Source: Siphonodentalium dalli (taxonomy: Eukaryota > Mollusca > Scaphopoda > Gadilida > Siphonodentaliidae). From it: a stretch of 64,000 nt of DNA. The stretch lies in NCBI GenBank assembly GCA_032622095.1, contig CP136062.1, positions 2,420,001 to 2,484,000 of the forward strand, written 5' to 3'. This document shows, one piece after another, positions 20,963 through 34,000 of the stretch. The first letter of the stretch is position 1. Each line of letters starts with the position of its first letter. The notes under the pieces were generated by a model. That model had not been told where the DNA came from, searched no databases, and was given only the letters and a program-made list of their open reading frames with translations. The translations under genes were made by a program, and so were the position numbers.

Positions 20963-21329
20963 CAGGATATATTTAACTCTATATGAGTATGATATCAATA
21001 CTCAAGCCACCAGGATAGATAACTCTATATTAGTATGATATCAATACTCAAGCCACCAGGATAGATAACTCTATATGAGTATGATATCAATACTCAAGCC
21101 ACCAGGATAGATAACTCTATATGAGTATGATATCAATACTCAAGCCACCAGGATAGAAAACTCTATATGAGTATGATATCAATACTCAAGCCACCAGGAT
21201 AGATAACTCTATATTAGTATGATATCAATACTCAAGCCACCAGGATAGATAACTCTATATGAGTATGATATCAATACTCAAACCACCAGGATAGATAACT
21301 CTATGTATGTATGATATCAATACTCAAGT
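20963..21329. repeat. 46-bp minisatellite, 8 copies
   Basis: The unit CAGGATAGATAACTCTATAT, then GAGTATGATATCAATACTCA, then AGCCAC. Units start near 20963, 21011, 21057, 21103, 21149, 21195, 21241 and 21287. Differences are few (GAGTAT versus TAGTAT, one AAACCAC). Each unit contains a palindrome GAGTATGATATCAATACTC. Confidence 0.95.
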
Positions 21330-21438
21330 GCTCATCAATAGCTCGGAGAGCTTAGAAAATTATTATCTCACAATGTTTAGTAACTGAGGTTACAGTGCAT
21401 AAATTTTACAGAGATTCACCTTAACCTGTTGTTTTTGG

Positions 21439-21683
21439 TTAACCCTTTCAGGACGGGAGCTGTGCTAGTGCAGCATTAAATACTCTGTGCCAGTGCAATC
21501 TCTTATATATGCGAGTCTCCCATATAAGAGAATGCACTGGCTTACAAGGTCAAGGTAAATATTTTCAGGTCAATGCATTCTCTTATGTGCGAGGCACCCT
21601 ATGGGCAACTCACATATATCAGAGAATGCATTGGCACAGGGTTATCGCAAAATTTCAGAAAGCTCCAGCCATGGAAGAGTTAA
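21439..21683. mobile_element. piggyBac-like MITE (family E), near complete
   Basis: TTAA at 21439-21442, CCCTTTCAGGACGGGAGCTG on the left. The right end is AGCTCCAGCCATGGAAGAG with TTAA at 21680-21683. Two degenerate core hairpins (21489-21541, 21569-21635) lie between. The left half shares GTGCTAGTGCAGCATTAAA, in complement, with the right end of the 3764-5893 element. Several terminal mismatches indicate age. Confidence 0.72.
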
Positions 21684-21939
21684 TTAGCTTCGGCTGTCGG
21701 CTGAGCCGAGGAAAATTGCTAGGCGAAAATAAATTTTGTTGGCTATTTGTTAGCCGAGGGAAATTTAAGAGCCTGCTGATGTTTTGTGCAAAATTGAATC
21801 AAATTGCTACAGACATTGCCTTAATGTCGCACTGTGGAGTCTGCAGACAGCAAAAATTAATTTTGTTGAATGCCAAGGAATACTGAGATAACTGCACAAA
21901 GATTATCCTGATAATCATCAATTTTAAACCAGGTCCAAC
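21684..21939. other. Anonymous DNA with AGCCGAGG motifs
   Basis: GGCTGAGCCGAGGAAAATTG and GTTAGCCGAGGGAAATTTAA are related short blocks, and TTTTAGCCGAGGATAAATTT recurs at about 22,289. This looks like decayed repeat sequence; no gene is seen. Confidence 0.4.
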
Positions 21940-22193
21940 CAAGCCTTGAAATAGTGTGTCTGTCATTTGCAGAATGGGGTCCCCAGAGGGTGAATTTAGT
22001 GATGATACCCCGCATAGCAGGGTAGCATCACCAAATTAACCCTCTGGGAATCTCATTCTGCGGAGGTGTAAGCAGAATGAGGTCCCCAGAGGGTGAATTT
22101 GGTGATGCTAGCCCGCTATGCGGGGTAGCATCACTAAATTCACCCTCTGGGGACCTCATTCTGCAAATGACAGACACACTATTTCAAGGCTTG
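21940..22193. mobile_element. hAT-like MITE (family F, short form)
   Basis: Ends CAAGCCTTGAAATAGTGTG and CACACTATTTCAAGGCTTG are perfect inverted repeats. Flanks GGTCCAAC (21932-21939) and GATCCAAC (22194-22201) match at 7 of 8 bases. Two palindromic modules are separated by a GGAGGTGTAAGC linker. It is very similar to 15633-15885. Confidence 0.88.
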
Positions 22194-22201
22194 GATCCAA
22201 C

Positions 22202-23371
22202 CAATGTCTGCCATGATAATGGAATAAGTTCCAATTGTAAACTGAAGTTATATGTGTGGAGTATGCAACTATGCGGGTCCTAGGCTTTTTAGCCGAGGAT
22301 AAATTTCATGCCTAGGAAATTTCTTACCCCAGGCAAATTTCTGCTAATTACGTGCGCTCGCGCAACAGTATGGCGATCAGACAGATTCGTACATAGCTTG
22401 GTCTCACCCTACTCCGTTTCACTCCATGACGTCACCAAAAACGACGTAAAACCTCGTGGCGTTCTGACATTTTTACTGTGCCGCGTTTTTGCTATGTTTA
22501 TTTTATGTGTTGTTTTCGATTATTTGTTTGTCGCCGATATCGCCATTTGTCGGGATTCCCTGTTTCTATATTTAAAACTGGCATGCTCGTAGTGAGCCTC
22601 GATTTCGATTTTTTCTCCCAGGTCAAAATACGTCAGAGTTATGACAAAAATAGATCGACCTACATTTTCTCCATCAGAACTCTACATCAAAGAGTCTATA
22701 GACTCCTTCGGGACCTACATAGACTCCTTCATTTGGGTATTTTTACTTATAATTGGGAAGTTTTATCATTTTTTGGTTCGTGGGAAGACCTCTTTTTATC
22801 GTGCGGGAAAAGAGAGACATTCAAAACGCGATTTCGTAATTCGACGCAATAGGCTGAATAGCCTAACCTTCAGCCGAGTTCCGGGTCAAATACGACGAAT
22901 GATGTAACACAAAACAAAACGCATTTGTTGACACAAACACCGTTTGAAGAGTTTATTATTACATAAAATGATCGTTATTGATTAATTATTGATTAATTAT
23001 TGATATTTATTGTTGCATATTGGCTGCTATCAATATTTATACCAATGGTATTAATTATTTCTTATAATTGCTCCTTTGGTCAACTTTGACTATCGGAAAA
23101 TGAAAATATGCCGCTGAAAAAAATGTAATCGATATTAAAGTCTCATCCTTTCGGCAACATGGAATTGGTTTTAATTACTTAAATGATTAATATAGTAATT
23201 TGCCTTTTATCTGTGATGAAATGAGAAATGGTAATTGTCTTTTTTTGCTAACATTAAATTAAATTAAATAAATTAAGTAAAATACAGTGAAATTATTTGT
23301 TAAATTATTGTTTATTACATTTTTGCGCACGTTGGCATCTCTCTGAGTGCATTCTAGTTAACAGGGCTGTA
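22202..23371. other. Gene-free stretch with three short overlapping frames
   Basis: Plus-strand frames at 22308-22592, 22478-22852 and 22641-22907 overlap in different phases. None shows a domain I recognise, and no single one is favoured. A CRE-like TGACGTCA occurs at about 22,429, but one 8-mer is weak evidence for a promoter. The last ~450 bp is AT-rich with a GATTAATTATT direct repeat near 22,980. Confidence 0.4.
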
Positions 23372-23588
23372 TACAGTAATGCCCTAAGTAATCGACTCCT
23401 TAAGCACAGCAGAATTATGGGTAACTTTTCATGATTTAGTTGGAAATATGGCTTGTTGCCATTCATTGGAAAGCTCTCAGTGAGAGCTTTCCGATGAATG
23501 GCAACAAGCCATATTTCTGACTAAATCCTGAAAAGTTACCGATAATTCTGCTTAGGTTAAGGAGTCGATTACTTAGGGAATTACTGTA
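23372..23588. mobile_element. Family A MITE copy 8
   Basis: TACAGTAATGCCCTAAGTAA to TTACTTAGGGAATTACTGTA. The arms meet at GCTCTCAGTGAGAGC. Several private substitutions (TTTTCATGATTTAG, TACCGATAATTC, ATTTCTGAC) show some age. Confidence 0.85.
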
Positions 23589-23668
23589 CATTTGCCTTAC
23601 TAACTTCAAACCTTGTTTAAGACTGATGTGGTAGGTGTGGCTCCAAGGTAGTTAAGTTTGTCAGAGCA

Positions 23669-23920
23669 TTAACCCTTTACCCAACAGAAGGGCCCTGTGC
23701 CAATGCATTCTCTTATATATGCGAGGCGACATATGGTCGACTCGCATATATAAGAGAATGCATTGGCACAGGGCATAACTGTAACTATCACAATGTGGTC
23801 AAGGAGCCGGTTCCAATGATACCCATATTTGTATGGTTCTATTGAGACAGACCGAAGATATTTTAGGCTGTTGAAGCTTTATTTGGCCGGTTTTGGCCGT
23901 TCTGTTGGGTAAAGGGTTAA
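23669..23920. mobile_element. piggyBac-like MITE (family C), single-hairpin form
   Basis: TTAA at 23669-23672 and 23917-23920. Ends are CCCTTTACCCAACAGAAGG and CCGTTCTGTTGGGTAAAGGG. It has one core hairpin (23699-23767) followed by the same CATAACTGTAACTATCACA tail as 14983-15383. Relative to that copy it lacks one hairpin and the AT-rich linker, as expected from recombination or deletion between the two hairpins. Confidence 0.88.
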
Positions 23921-24120
23921 GGAATGTACACTTATCAAACTATGATAAGAGGATGGTACTCATCCAGTGAATGTTCTAGCTAAAAATAATAGTCATCAGT
24001 TGAAGCACTCATTAAGGATGAAACAAGCTGCGGACAGTGACTGTGTCGAACTCCTCCTCATACAGAGGATACCATCTTCAACTTCAGTGCCTTGACAAAC
24101 GCAAACATGCCAACATGCGT

Positions 24121-25070
24121 AAAGCAGTTATTAGATTACTGGTGTTGCATGGGATGTAAGCGCTGAACAGGTAATGAGTGTAGTAAGGGGGGTGTCAAAT
24201 ATATATTTTAATTGATATTTTATGTAATTTGGGGATTCCATTATAACAAGAAATTTTCTTCGCTTTTTATGTTTTCTCAGAAACAAAAAAGTGACAAAAC
24301 AGATTGTTTTGAAATATTGTTTGAGACCTATTAAAGGGAAGACATGGAGTTAGAAATTAGAAACCAGTTACATTAATAGCAACAAGCTCTCCCACAGTGG
24401 GGCTCGCATATATAAATGTAAGAGAATACATTTGTCTAACAATATTTACCTTGACCTTGTAAGCCAGTGCTTCTCTTATATATGCGAGGCTCCCTATGGG
24501 TGACTCGCATATATAAGTGAATGCACTGGCACATGATTTTTAATGCTGCACCAGCGCAGCTACCATCATGAAAAGGTTAAGCAGTTATTAGATGGTGTTG
24601 CATGGGCAGGCTGTAAGTATGGTATGAAACTGATGAATATAGTAAAGGGGAGGGGTGGGGATGTATCATGCATGAAGGTCTGTAAATTTACTGAAATATT
24701 TGACAATGGTAAACCAACATATATTGACAGCAATTATTATACATCATTCTAAATTTAGTTAATAAACATCAGTGTATAATGTATACAGAATCGCAATTAC
24801 AAGTTGTCAACTATTGCTCAGATATGAAAAAAGAAACTTTTAACCTGCTGATCTCATTACAAAGTTTTGTATTGAGCGCTTGCAATGTGATGTGTCAATG
24901 CTTAGATAAATATTTTAGCTCAATGAACCAACAGTCCTGATCAGAACTACTGTATTTGACAATGGTAAATCTTGAACACAGAAGACATGCTGACATGATA
25001 GACATCAATAATTATCCATCATTCTAAATTTAGTTAATAATTAGCAGCATTCCATATAAATCACCACAAT
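24121..25070. repeat. Diverged direct duplications around a MITE fragment
   Basis: The AAGCAGTTATTAGA...GGTGTTGCATGGG segment occurs at about 24,122 and 24,580. A TTTGACAATGGTAAA...ATCATTCTAAATTTAGTTAA segment occurs at about 24,701 and 24,956. This is an old, rearranged duplication with the family E fragment between the first pair. The plus frame 24543-24752 crosses it and has no recognisable domain. Confidence 0.6.
24385..24580. mobile_element. Family E piggyBac-like MITE, left-truncated
   Basis: It has a complete core hairpin (24463-24530: GCCAGTGCTTCTCTTATATA, GCGAGGCTCCCTATGG, mirrored arm). It continues into TAATGCTGCACCAGCGCAGC and TACCATCATGAAAAGG, ending in TTAA (24577-24580). Upstream there is only a half hairpin and no CCCTTT end. 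This copy shows the uninterrupted version of the site disrupted at 3836-5829. Confidence 0.7.
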
Positions 25071-25149
25071 CTAGAAGTTACCAAATAATAACTGAATGGT
25101 TTGTATACCTATACACCATACAATACTCTTCATGCATGATTATAGCTTT

Positions 25150-25600
25150 CAAGCCTGCAATTAGTGTGTCTGTCATTTGCAGAATGAGGTACCCAGGGAG
25201 TAAATTTAGTGACGTTATCTCACACGGTGGGCTGGCTAAATTCACCCTCATCTAACCTCATTCTGCTTAGGCCTCAACTGCTATGGGAGACATATGGTCA
25301 GATTGAAGTTCCCCATTTGAAGTTGGTGATGTTCACCCGTGATCTTCACCCGTTATTCACCTCGATTATGCATTTTATCTTCTGCAAATTAGGGGATATA
25401 GAAACTTCCCAGAAGGGAAAAAGTAACTAAAAACAATGTTAATTTGAAACTATAGATACTTCCCAGAAAATGAGGCATAAGCAGAATGAGGTTCCCAGAG
25501 GGTGAATTTGGTGATGCTAGCCCGCTGTGTGGGATAGCATCACCAAATTCACCCTCTGGGGACCTCATTCTGCAAATGACAGACATTATTTGCAGGCTTG
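25150..25600. mobile_element. hAT-like MITE (family F, long form), complete
   Basis: Ends CAAGCCTGCAATTAGTGTG and CATTATTTGCAGGCTTG. Left module, central ~230-bp segment with CTCAACTGCTATGGGAGAC and GAAACTTCCCAGAAGGG, then right module with a perfect TAGCATCACC palindrome arm. Flanks ATAGCTTT and ACAGCGTT match at 6 of 8, a decayed target duplication. Frames on either strand (25209-25430, 25389-25586, 25486-25746) are internal artefacts. Confidence 0.82.
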
Positions 25601-26819
25601 ACAGCGTTAATCGGGAGTCAGCAATCTGTCACGGTGACAGTGTCGGAACCTGTGATATCTGTCCAAAAAACTATCAAACTATCAGCATGCAGCTGATGTC
25701 AGCGAAAACAGTTTTGTGTATCTATCTTCCAAGTATTTTATTTTGAAAGCCTACTGTTGTGATTTAAGGCCTATGGGAAGCAGTGAATATAGGTGACAAG
25801 AAAATTTAGGCCTAGTGCCGTATAGTGGAATATTTCAGCAAGTTTCAGTTCATGTTGACCATGAAAAAGAATAAAACACCAAAATTAAAAATAAACACCA
25901 CCGTCATAAACTGAGATTCAAACCTTTGTTTTGATTGAATGACTTTCTGCTCACTGGAACTACATCACTCATCAGCAGTGATTTTTATGGAAGCCAAACT
26001 CTTCATTTACGAACGCAGCTCAATTTGTCTTTCCATAGTATGGGCCTGACATGTGTTTTTGTCATGGCTTTTTTCAATTTCCACCAAATAACATGTTTAC
26101 AAGACCATAGAAGAGACCCCCTCAAAACACTGTTAGAGTAGCTGCTATATGAATGTGATTATAATACAGATCACACTTAAAACTTATAAAATCATGCTTT
26201 TCAAGCCAATGTTTATCTTTTCGGTCATTGGGGTTATTATAATGCCGACCCCAAATCGGTGCACAATCATCAACAGTGATTTCAATCATTCAAATTGAAA
26301 ATTGAAGTGGACCTTTATAACGATCGTCACCCTGATCAGAGAAGCAAACTTTCTGATGATGTCACTATTCCACATGTAAGAAGACATCTCATGCTTGATC
26401 ACGGCTTAATCACAGTGGATCAACGGACACAAACGAAAACCGGAAGTCATGAGTCTGAGGCGAGGAATTTGTGTTGTCAAAGTTTGCAGACACTTTCTGA
26501 CACCGTTTTCGCTGCTAATAAACACATTTAGACACCACTTCTAAATAGTTTAAGGTGAGTGAATATTTCGTCTCTAATATTCGACCCCCAACGATCAGTA
26601 GAATCAGTTGTCAGTGCTCTACCACGGAAAATATGCAATTTAATCATCGCCGCGCGACGATTTCTTCCACAAAATATCCCCGAAACTGTAAATTTTCACA
26701 ATCATCTCAGCAACTTTTCGCCACAACCATTATACCGATCGAAGCACCTGTCCTCCTCCCACAAATTCATATACTGAGTATTGTCATGGAATGTCTCATG
26801 CAGTATTCCAAATTTAAGC
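25601..26819. other. Gene-free stretch, no repeat recognised
   Basis: Frames at 25935-26141, 26295-26531 and 26555-26989 have no domain I can name. The 26295-26531 frame is followed by a donor-like CATGTAAG inside it, but nothing else supports an exon. A short hairpin, GGTCATTGGGGTTATTATAATGCCGACCCCA, sits near 26,223 (two-part motif, ~30 bp). Confidence 0.4.
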
Positions 26820-26955
26820 GGGGATCATGGAGGCTTAGTCAGCCATGCGTCCACCTGTCCGGCGCGGGGATCAAGAAGGCTAAGTCAGCCATGCGTCCAC
26901 CTGTCTGGAGGGGGGATCACAGAGGCTTAGTCAGCCATGCGTCCACCTGTCCAGG
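26820..26955. repeat. ~46-bp minisatellite, 3 copies
   Basis: GGGGATCA...AGGCTTAGTCAGCCATGCGT then CCACCTGTC, starting near 26820, 26867 and 26912. It differs from the 46-bp array at 20963. It ends where the family F variant begins. Confidence 0.85.
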
Positions 26956-27865
26956 ACTGAGAATATGGTGCTGGACATTTTCAAAATGAGGTCCAAAGAG
27001 GGTGAATTTAGTGATGCAACCCGGACAGCATCACCAAATTCATCATCTGGGGACTTCATTCTACATAACCTCATCTTCTGTGGGCGACCTAGACTCAGAT
27101 TTAAGTTCCCAGATGGTGTACATGTATATTGTGATGTGTGCCCATTTGGGCACCTCAATTATGCAATGTGTTGTCTGCATATTTGGGAATTTGGGAAACT
27201 AAACTAAAAAAGAAAAAGAATCTTTGTGAAAAAACTAAAAAACTTGCTAAATATACCCAATCCGATCAGATGCTCCTAAAATACTATTTCTTTGGCTTCG
27301 GGGGTAAAAAATATTTGATAATCCAGTCGAGGAACCCACCCATCAAAGCTCAGAGTGATCAGATATAAATTTTTGAAGTTTGCTATTTCTCGAGATGTGT
27401 AATAATATGTGGCCCAGAAACACGTGGTCAAACGGAGGGTCTCGGACAAAATTGCGGATGGATTACTCTAAAATCAAGTGGTAATACGGTCAAATTTTGT
27501 GATACTTTAGTGATAATACGGGATATTTTGTTGAACAAAATGTTGATAAATAACAAGTTTTGGGAAATTTGATACCATAGTTGACAGTGGTTAGCTTTAT
27601 TTTGTTGCAATAAATCGATCCTGATAATTAAAGCGTATTTTGAAGAAATGTTGTTGCTGTATCTTGATGGTATGGGGACCGTCTGATCGGATTGAGTACC
27701 TTTTATTTGATAATAAAGACTCTTTGCAGAGAAGATGAGGCCTAAGCAGAATGAGGTTCACAGAGGTTGACTTTGGTGATCCTAGCCCGCCATGCGGGGT
27801 AGCATCACTAAATTCACTCTCTGTGGACATCATCCTTAAAATGTCCGGCACCATATTTTGAGCTG
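26952..27865. mobile_element. Divergent family F relative, ~900 bp, with internal inverted pair
   Basis: Ends GAATATGGTGCTGGACATTT and TGTCCGGCACCATATTTTGA are inverted. Both carry the F modules (GTCCAAAGAGGGTGAATTTA ... and GTAGCATCACTAAATTCACT). The centre holds a second inverted pair: CCAATCCGATCAGATG (27259) and GTCTGATCGGATTGAGTACC (27681). These enclose ~430 bp of otherwise unique sequence, so another element may be inserted here. Terminal 20 bp differ from the CAAGCCT ends of other F copies. Confidence 0.55.
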
Positions 27866-27940
27866 TGCTGTTGCCTCTCTGATGTGACATTTAATCTAGA
27901 GGAAACAAACATGTTCAAACTTGTTCAAAGTCCAAATGAA

Positions 27941-28040
27941 NNNNNNNNNNNNNNNNNNNNNNNNNNNNNNNNNNNNNNNNNNNNNNNNNNNNNNNNNNNN
28001 NNNNNNNNNNNNNNNNNNNNNNNNNNNNNNNNNNNNNNNN
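27941..28040. other. Assembly gap, 100 N
   Basis: Exactly 100 N, a conventional placeholder for a gap of unknown size between scaffolded contigs. The right-hand contig starts directly in the 21-bp satellite. Confidence 0.99.
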
Positions 28041-31000
28041 ATAGATATTATACAGGTAGATATAGATATTATACATGTAGATATAGATATTATACATGTA
28101 GATATATATATTATACAGGTAGATATAGATATTATACAGGTAGATATAGATATTATACATGTAGATATAGATATTATACATGTATATATAGATATTTTAC
28201 AGGTATATATAGATATTATACAGGTAGATATAGATATTATACAGGTAGATATATATATTATACAGGTAATATAGATATTATACATGTAGATATAGATAGT
28301 ATACAGGTAGATATAGATATTATACAGGTAGATATAGATATTATACAGGTAGATATAGATATTATACAGGTAGATATAGATATTATACAGGTAAATATAA
28401 ATATTATACATGTATATATATATTATACAGGTAGATATAGATATTATACAGGTAGATATATATATTATACATGTAGATATAGATATTATACATGTAGATA
28501 TAGATATTATACATGTAGATATAGATATTATACAGGTAGATATAGATATTATACATGTAGATATAGATATTATACAGGTAGATATAGATATTATACAGGT
28601 AGATATAGATATTATACATGTAGATATAGATATTATACAGGTAGATATAGATATTATACAGGTAGATATAGATATTATACAGGTAGATATAGATATTATA
28701 CAGGTATATATAGATATTATACATGTAGATATAGATATTATACAGGAAGATATAGATATTATACAGGTAGATATATATATTATACAGGTAGATATAGATA
28801 TTATACATGTAGATATAGATATTATACATGTAGATATATATATTATACAGGTAGATATATATATTATACATGTAGATATAGATATTATACATGTAGATAT
28901 AGATATTATACATGTAGATATAGATATTATACATGTAGATATAGATATTATACATGTAGATATAGATATTATACATGTAGATATAGATATTATACAGGTA
29001 GATATAGATATTATACATGTAGATATAGATATTATACAGGTAGATATAGATATTATACAGGTAGATATAGATATTATACAGGTATATATAGATATTATAC
29101 ATGTAGATATAGATATCATACAGGTAGATATATATATTATACATGTAGATATAGATATTATACAGGTAGATATATATATTATACATGTAGATATAGATAT
29201 TATACATTTAGATATAGATATTATACATGTAGATATAGATATTATACAGGTAGATATAGATATTATACATGTAGATATAGATAGTATACATGTAGATATA
29301 GATATTATACATGTATATATAGATATTATACATGTAGATATAGATATTATACATGTAGATATAGATTATACATGTAGATATAGATATTATACATGTAGAT
29401 ATAGATATTATACATGTAGATATAGATATTATACATGTAGATATAGATATTATACATGTAGATATAGATATTATACATATAGATATAGATATTATACATG
29501 TAGATATAGATATTGTACATGCAGATATAGATATTATACATGTAGATATAGATATTATACAGGTAGATATAGATATTATACATGTAGATATAGATATTAT
29601 ACATGTAGATATAGATATTATACATGTAGATATAGATATTATACATGTAGATATAGATAGTATACAAGTAGATATAGATATTATACATGTAGATATATAT
29701 ATTATACATGTATATATAGATATTATACAGGTAGATATAGATATTATACATGTAGATATAGATATTATACATGTATATATATATATTATGCATGTAGATA
29801 TAGATATTATACAGGTAGATATAGATATTATACATTTAGATATATATATTATACATGTAGATATAGATATTATACATGTATATATATATATTATACATGT
29901 ATATATATATATTATACAGGCAGATATAGATATTATACATGTAGATATAGATATTATACATGTATATATATATATTATACATGTAGATATATATATTATA
30001 CATGTAGATATATATATTATACATGTAGATATAGATATCATACAGGTAGATATATATATTATACATGTAGATATAGATATTATACAGGTAGATATAGATA
30101 TTATACATGTAGATATAGATATTATACATGTATATATATATATTATACATGTAGATATATATATTATACATGTAGATATATATATTATACATGTAGATAT
30201 AGATATTATATATGTAGATATAGATATCATACAGGTAGATATATATATTATACATGTAGATATAGATATTATACAGGTAGATATAGATATTGTACATGTA
30301 GATATAGATATTATACATGTAGATATAGATATTATACAGGTAGATATAGATATTGTACATGTAGATATCGATTTTTTACATGTAGATATATATATTATAC
30401 ATGTAGATATAGATATCATACAGGTAGATATATATATTATACTTGTAGATATAGATATTATACAGGTATATATAGATATTATACATGTAGATATAGATAT
30501 TATACAGGTAGATATAGATATTATACATGTAGATATAGATATTATACAGGTAGATATAGATATTATACATGTATATATAGATATTATACATGTAGATATA
30601 GATATTATACATGTAGATATAGATATTATACATGTAGATATAGATATTATACATGTAGATATAGATATTATACATGTATATATAGATATTATACATGTAG
30701 ATATAGATATTATACATGTAGATATAGATATTATACATGTAGATATAGATATTATACAGGTAGATATAGATATTATACAGGTAGATATAGATATTATACA
30801 GGTAGATATATATATTATACATGTAGATATAGATATTATACATGTATATATAGATATTATACATGTAGATATAGATATTATACATGTAGATATAGATATT
30901 ATACAGGTAGATATAGATATTATACAGGTAGATATAGATATTATACAGGTAGATATATATATTATACAGTATATATAGATATTATACATGTAGATATAGA

Positions 31001-34000
31001 TATTATACATGTAGATATAGATATTATACAGGTAGATATATATATTATACAGGTAGATATAGATATTATACATGTAGATATAGATATTATACAGGTAGAT
31101 ATAGATATTATACAGTAGATATAGATATTATACATGTAGATATATATATTATACAGGTAGATATAGATATTATACAGGTAGATATAGATATTATACAGGT
31201 AGATATAGATATTATACATGTAGATACAGATATTATACATGTAGATATAGATATTATACATGTAGATATAGATATTATACAGGTAGATATAGATATTATA
31301 CATGTAGATATAGATATTATACATGTAGATATAGATATTATACATGTAGATATAGATATTATACATGTAGATATAGATATTATACATGTAGATATAGATA
31401 TTATACAGGTAGATATAGATATTATACATGTAGATATAGATATTATACATGTAGATATAGATATTATACATGTAGATATAGATATTATACAGGTAGATAT
31501 AGATATTATACAGGTAGATATAGATATTATACAGGTATATATAGATATTATACATGTAGATATAGATATCATACAGGTAGATATATATATTATACATGTA
31601 GATATAGATATTATACAGGTAATATATATATTATACATGTAGATATAGATATTATACATGTAGATATAGATATTATACATGTAGATATAGATATTATACA
31701 GGTAGATATAGATATTATACATGTAGATATAGATAGTATACATGTAGATATAGATATTATACATGTATATATAGATATTATACATGTAGATATAGATATT
31801 ATACATGTAGATATAGATATTATACATGTAGATATAGATATTATACATGTAGATATAGATATTATACATGTAGACATAGATATTATACATGTAGATATAG
31901 ATATTATACATGTAGATATAGATATTATACATATAGATATAGATATTATACATGTAGATATAGATATTGTACATGCAGATATAGATATTATACATGTAGA
32001 TATAGATATTATACAGGTAGATATAGATATTATACATGTAGATATAGATATTATACATGTAGATATAGATATTATACATGTAGATATAGATATTATACAT
32101 GTAGATATAGATAGTATACAAGTAGATATAGATATTATACATGTAGATATATATATTACATGTATATATAGATATTATACAGGTAGATATAGATATTATA
32201 CATGTAGATATAGATATTATACATGTATATATATATATTATGCATGTAGATATAGATATTATACAGGTAGATATAGATATTATACATGTAGATATATATA
32301 TTATACATGTAGATATAGATATTATACATGTATATATATATTATACATGTATATATATATATTATACAGGCAGATATAGATATTATACATGTAGATATAG
32401 ATATTATACATGTATATATATATATTATACATGTAGATATATATATTATACATGTAGATATATATATTATACATGTAGATATAGATATCATACAGGTAGA
32501 TATAGATATTATACATGTAGATATAGATATTATACAGGTAGATATAGATATTATACATGTAGATATAGATATTATACATGTATATATATATATTATACAT
32601 GTAGATATATATATTATACATGTAGATATATATATTATACATGTAGATATAGATATTATATATGTAGATATAGATATCATACAGGTAGATATATATATTA
32701 TACATGTAGATATAGATATTATACAGGTAGATATAGATATTGTACATGTAGATATAGATATTATACATGTAGATATAGATATTATACATGTAGATATAGA
32801 TATTGTACATGTAGATATCGATTTTTTACATGTAGATATATATATTATACATGTAGATATAGATATCATACAGGTAGATATATATATTATACTTGTAGAT
32901 ATAGATATTATACAGGTATATATAGATATTATACATGTAGATATAGATATTATACAGGTAGATATAGATATTATACATGTAGATATAGATATTATACAGG
33001 TAGATATAGATATTATACATGTATATATAGGATATTATACATGTAGATATAGATATTATACATGTAGATATAGATATTATACATGTAGATATAGATATTA
33101 TACATGTAGATATAGATATTATACATGTATATATAGATATTATACATGTAGATATAGATATTATACATGTAGATATAGATATTATACATGTAGATATATA
33201 TATTATACAGGTAGATATAGATATTATACAGGTAGATATAGATATTATACAGGTAGATATATATATTATACATGTAGATATAGATATTATACATGTATAT
33301 ATAGATATTATACATGTAGATATAGATATTATACATGTAGATATATATATTATACAGGTAGATATAGATATTATAACAGGTAGATATAGATATTATACAG
33401 GTAGATATATATATTATACAGGTATATATAGATATTATACATGTAGATATAGATATTATACATGTAGATATAGATATTATACAGGTAGATATATATATTA
33501 TACAGGTAGATATAGATATTATACATGTAGATATAGATATTATACAGTAGATATAGATATTATACAGGTAGATATAGATATTATACATGTAGTTATATAT
33601 ATTATACAGGTAGATATAGATATTATACAGGTAGATATAGATATTATACAGGTAGATATAGATATTATACATGTAGATACAGATATTATACATGTAGATA
33701 TAGATATTATACATGTAGATATAGATATTATACAGGTAGATATAGATATTATACATGTAGATATATATTATACATGTAGATATAGATATTATACATGTAG
33801 ATATAGATATTATACAGGTAGATATAGATATTATACAGGTAGATATAGATATTATACATGTAGATATAGATATTATACATGTAGATATAGATATTATACA
33901 TGTATATATAGATATTATACATGTAGATATAGATATTATACATGTAGATATAGATATTATACAGGTAGATATAGATATTATACATGTAGATATAGATAGT

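Noticed and set aside
22308-22907. Possible gene with a TGACGTCA promoter element
   Set aside because: Three overlapping frames in different phases, no recognisable domain, and a single 8-mer is expected by chance at this scale.
20963-26955. Relationship between the two 46-bp minisatellites
   Set aside because: Their sequences are unrelated; the shared period is coincidental.
26295-26989. Frames of 78 and 144 codons as exons
   Set aside because: The 144-codon frame ends in the 46-bp minisatellite and the family F variant. The shorter one has only a weak donor-like motif.
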